Below, in pieces: positions 3,237 to 5,902 of a DNA stretch of 5,902 nucleotides. How positions within the stretch are numbered: position 1 is the first letter of the stretch; each line of letters opens with the position of its first letter. Under the pieces are notes generated by a model that worked only from the letters and a program-made list of their open reading frames with translations, had not been told where the DNA came from and did no database searches. The stretch lies in assembly GCA_019894735.1 (NCBI GenBank), contig JAGXOB010000142.1, forward strand, positions 1-5,902, read 5' to 3'. A program made the position numbers and the translations under genes. Origin of the DNA: Promethearchaeota archaeon. GTDB taxonomy: Archaea; Asgardarchaeota; Lokiarchaeia; Sigynarchaeales; SOKP01.

Positions 3237-5902
3237 ATGTCAGAATTTCGTGAAGATTTATTAGCAACCGCGATCAATACTAAACGAATTATAAAAATCC
3301 TCCTTACAGCTGTTTTGTTAGTCACTGCGTTTGCTTTTTCAATGGTTTTCTTTAACCTGCTTTGGGACACTCAAAGACCTCCTCCAAGTGACCGATTATC
3401 TGAAGCAGAAGAAGAAGATGTTGTTTTGATAATGCCTCCTTTTCCTTATAATCTATCTGATTTTCAAGATATGTTTTCAGATCAAAATCTAACTGCAGAC
3501 CAACTGAGTGACCTATTGGCTGCTTTACAAGATATGTTTGATGGTGATGTTGACGATTTAGATTTATCTAACTATACACAAGCTCTAGCAGCTCTTATGG
3601 GTTCTGAAGTTGAAGTATTTAGAATTTACGATTATAACGATTTTAACGAAATGCGAACAAAATTATGGAAATACGAAAGTTTTGACGAATACACTGGCGA
3701 CGGATGGCATTCATCTGCCGCCAAACAGATTTTTGATTTTTACTCTTTCATGAATTATTTTATTTATCATTCTGATAAAGATTTACTTTCTTTAAAAATG
3801 CCACTTACGCCTAGCGCGGGCATGAATTCAATGGTTATTCCTTCATTATTTCCTAACCCTTACATTATGGAAGGGTCCATTTTACCAGAACCAAATTATA
3901 CGACAGGTCCTCCATCTTTGTACAAAGACGATTTTAATTGCACTACATTGGATATCGAATTTAATCCTTCTACTCAAGGAAATGTTAGCCTGACTTATGA
4001 GTTATTTGGTTTAGATTTGCCAACTGGTGCGGAAATTGACGCAATGGCTGTAGAACCAGTTTATATAGATCCAATCATTAAAAATAAATACTCCCAACTA
4101 AAGGGAGATTCCCTTGATATTTATATCAATAATAACGACGATTTTGCTTATTATGTTAATGAAATAAACAACACTATTATAAGCTCTGACAACGCTTTTA
4201 TAGTTGCTGATAAAATTAGGAATTATCTTCAATATAACTTCATAAGAATTTCAGATCCAAGTCAATACAATCCCGCTCCACAAGGATACGATCAGGTAGA
4301 GTGGTTTTGTGAGCAAGGCATTGGGTATTGGGCTGACTTTACATCAGCGTTTTGCGCTTTTGCACGAGTTTTTGGTGTACCAAGCCGATTTATAAATGGA
4401 TTCAACAGCTATACAACTCAAGAATTCTTTGATATAAATGAGTCGAAAAATGCTTTTGCGATTAAATATAAAGATATGTATACCTGGGCAGAGATATATG
4501 TTCCCACAGATACATTTGGAAATGGTAAATGGATACAAATGGATGTATATTACGATAATTACGGAGGAAATCCTCCGAGTTTAGCTAACTATAATTTGGT
4601 CTTAAATTCAAACTTTATTGCAGGATATAGAGGTAATACAGCAAATCTTACTGCTACACTGACACTTGATGGTAATCCTGTTGATGGTAGGTCTATAAAC
4701 TTCTTCGACTTAACCTCTTATCAGAACCTTGGTCAAATTGATACAAAAATTAATGGTGAAGCTTCTCTTTTAATTGATATTGATAATAATCAAGTTGTTG
4801 GACCTCATTTCATTTTTGCTCAATTCAATCCTATTGTGAACGCTACTACAAATTATACAGTATATGGGGCTATTGAGGTCAATCTCCAAAGTATTAATCC
4901 CCAAGAAGTAAATATATCAATAGATACAATGACAAACATTCAAGGTTATGTATACGATCCTATTGCCAATACAAATGTAGGTGGAACGACTTTGGAGATC
5001 GTACTACTTCAAAAAGGCACAAATAATAGAATTGGTGCCCCGCCATTTGATATTACTTATTTTTACGCTGATCCTAATGGTTATTTTGATATTTATATCA
5101 ATGTTGATCCCTCCGTTCTTGTTGGGCAATATGATATAAGGGTTGATACAAATGGAAGTTGGTATTTTTTTCCATACGCCATTGGATTTGTTAACGATTC
5201 AAGTAATAGAATGGATTTTAATGTTACTAAAGGAATACTCAAATATGTGTGGTTTTACATTAATGATGTTCCCTCATTCATCCCAGATTCCCCTGTAGCG
5301 GATAGATATACTGATCTAATCCTAAAAGCAAAGGTTGTAAACGAAACAAATTATCCTCTTCCAAATCAAAATGTTCAATTTTTCGATTATTGGAGCGGCA
5401 TTCAAATAGGGGCGAATACTACAGATGCTAATGGTGTTGCTACATACAGATATTTTGTAAATAACCTAATGAAAACAGGACCTAATTTACTATATGCGAA
5501 GTTAGGGATCGAGGAAAATCATTCTTATTTTATATTAAACGAAGAACCAATAATTAATATATTTTCAGGACCAACACCCCGAGAAATTAATCGTACAGCT
5601 ACTGGTGCCAGCAATACCTTTTTCAATATAGAAGGAGAGCTACTGGACCGTACTACTGGGAGCCCAATTAGGAATTCAATAGTAAATTTAAAACTGCTAA
5701 GAGGGGGAATGGATTATTCTCCATATCTGATACCAAGTAGTACGATTTGGACAGATTTTAATGGATATTTTAATGTATGGTTTGAAGTTGCATCGACTAC
5801 TCCAACGGGTAACTATACCTTAAGACTTGATTTTAACGGTACTATCGATCGTATGGGTCATCCTGATTATCCTGCCTTTTTTACTCTACCCTATATTAAT
5901 AC
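3237..5902 (+). CDS. Membrane-anchored surface protein with degenerate transglutaminase-like domain and Ig-like repeats (3' end outside window)
   Basis: The frame stays open for 888 codons to the window edge, so the protein is longer than seen. The ATG at 3237 is the only start after an in-frame TAA at 3216. Residues 1-17 are a short basic-ended cytoplasmic tail (KR at 16-17). Residues 18-43 are one hydrophobic helix, likely a signal anchor with the rest outside. An acidic linker (EAEEED, 56-61) follows. Near 123-160 comes a segment, SFDEYTGDGW, resembling the 'YdG.gW' stretch before transglutaminase domains in TgpA-like proteins. Residues about 310-440 are a transglutaminase-like core, and 456 onward are Ig-like beta domains. 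The core lacks two triad residues: Trp365 replaces Cys and Tyr415 replaces His, while Asp436 remains. Nineteen N-X-S/T sequons lie in the outside portion, consistent with a heavily glycosylated envelope protein. A binding or structural role at the cell surface is inferred. Confidence 0.9.
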   Translation, partial: MSEFREDLLATAINTKRIIKILLTAVLLVTAFAFSMVFFNLLWDTQRPPPSDRLSEAEEEDVVLIMPPFPYNLSDFQDMFSDQNLTADQLSDLLAALQDMFDGDVDDLDLSNYTQALAALMGSEVEVFRIYDYNDFNEMRTKLWKYESFDEYTGDGWHSSAAKQIFDFYSFMNYFIYHSDKDLLSLKMPLTPSAGMNSMVIPSLFPNPYIMEGSILPEPNYTTGPPSLYKDDFNCTTLDIEFNPSTQGNVSLTYELFGLDLPTGAEIDAMAVEPVYIDPIIKNKYSQLKGDSLDIYINNNDDFAYYVNEINNTIISSDNAFIVADKIRNYLQYNFIRISDPSQYNPAPQGYDQVEWFCEQGIGYWADFTSAFCAFARVFGVPSRFINGFNSYTTQEFFDINESKNAFAIKYKDMYTWAEIYVPTDTFGNGKWIQMDVYYDNYGGNPPSLANYNLVLNSNFIAGYRGNTANLTATLTLDGNPVDGRSINFFDLTSYQNLGQIDTKINGEASLLIDIDNNQVVGPHFIFAQFNPIVNATTNYTVYGAIEVNLQSINPQEVNISIDTMTNIQGYVYDPIANTNVGGTTLEIVLLQKGTNNRIGAPPFDITYFYADPNGYFDIYINVDPSVLVGQYDIRVDTNGSWYFFPYAIGFVNDSSNRMDFNVTKGILKYVWFYINDVPSFIPDSPVADRYTDLILKAKVVNETNYPLPNQNVQFFDYWSGIQIGANTTDANGVATYRYFVNNLMKTGPNLLYAKLGIEENHSYFILNEEPIINIFSGPTPREINRTATGASNTFFNIEGELLDRTTGSPIRNSIVNLKLLRGGMDYSPYLIPSSTIWTDFNGYFNVWFEVASTTPTGNYTLRLDFNGTIDRMGHPDYPAFFTLPYIN
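4164..4556 (+). other. Transglutaminase-like core domain lacking catalytic Cys and His
   Basis: The segment VEWFCEQGIGYWADF (354-368), running on through SAFCAFAR and GVPSR to NGF (388), aligns with the family pattern 'vd.FL.....GyCehFAsAf..l.R..GiPaR.v.Gy'. Spacing from the catalytic position to the G of GVPSR is 15 residues, as in the TgpA-like pattern recalled from memory, which places Trp365 at the nucleophile position. YTWAEIYVP (415-423) matches 'HaWvEvy.p', with Tyr415 at the His position, and WIQMDVYY (432-439) matches 'W...DpT', with Asp436 retained. Cys358 and Cys373 lie nearby but not at the catalytic position. The fold is likely kept and the transamidase/protease chemistry lost. 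Confidence 0.75.
4602..5902 (+). repeat. Alternating Ig-like domains (A-B-A-B) in the surface protein
   Basis: Two protein-level repeat types alternate. Type A (about residues 460-543 and 685-767) shares INFFD/VQFFD, a Gly-rich turn, a 'T..NG.A' or 'TDANGVA' turn, and a 'GP...L/I.A' strand ending before a sequon. Type B (about 560-645 and 787-870) shares IQGYVYD/IEGELLD, a 'VLLQKG/KLLRGG' strand, DPNGYFDIY/DFNGYFNVW and VGQYDIRVD/TGNYTLRLD. The pattern matches bacterial Ig-like or carboxypeptidase-regulatory-like beta sandwiches common in surface proteins. DNA-level similarity between copies is low, so the duplication is old. The array may continue past the window end. Confidence 0.65.

Noticed and set aside
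4329..4355. Cys373 as the transglutaminase nucleophile
   Set aside because: It lies eight residues after the family's catalytic position on the hydrophobic side of the same helix. The spacing to GVPSR fits Trp365 at the nucleophile site, and the His is missing as well.
4344..4538. 64-codon minus-strand frame within the transglutaminase-like domain
   Set aside because: It lies opposite the conserved core of the long surface-protein frame and has no recognisable features.

Overview
The window looks like chromosomal DNA of an Asgard archaeon, most likely of the Lokiarchaeia type; this is inferred from gene content and sequence style, not from a marker gene. It is AT-rich. Archaeal-looking TATA boxes sit about 70 bases before three of the starts, and terminator-like T-runs follow some stops. 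It carries a Ras/Rab-type small GTPase and a class II-like histone deacetylase homologue, beside a polyproline/coiled-coil/zinc-ribbon protein and a large surface-type protein. No RNA gene, mobile element or CRISPR array was seen.

Layout. Bases 2-307 (+) are the C-terminal third of a zinc-type (MDR) alcohol dehydrogenase whose start lies outside the window. It faces, tail to tail with only a 20-base gap, a 173-residue Rab-like GTPase on the minus strand (328-849). A 136-base divergent promoter region (850-985) separates the GTPase from a 361-residue deacetylase (986-2071, +). Next on the plus strand, each apparently with its own promoter, are a 286-residue protein with a PPTMP repeat, a Gln-rich coiled coil and a C-terminal zinc ribbon (2188-3048), and a very large open frame (3237 to the window end, at least 888 residues, no stop reached). 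The last encodes a membrane-anchored extracellular protein with a transglutaminase-like core and Ig-like repeats.

How the genes relate. They do not form an obvious operon. The three plus-strand genes have separate TATA-like elements, and a strong T-rich terminator candidate follows the zinc-ribbon gene. The GTPase and deacetylase share one divergent promoter region and could be co-regulated. No pathway connecting them can be read from the sequence.

The most noteworthy points are these. The transglutaminase-like domain has lost its catalytic Cys (now Trp365) and His (now Tyr415), suggesting a pseudoenzyme on the cell surface. Its downstream Ig-like region alternates two domain types (A-B-A-B). 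The polyproline/coiled-coil/zinc-ribbon protein belongs to no family I can name. The GTPase has Ser in place of the usual switch I Thr and no C-terminal cysteine for lipidation.
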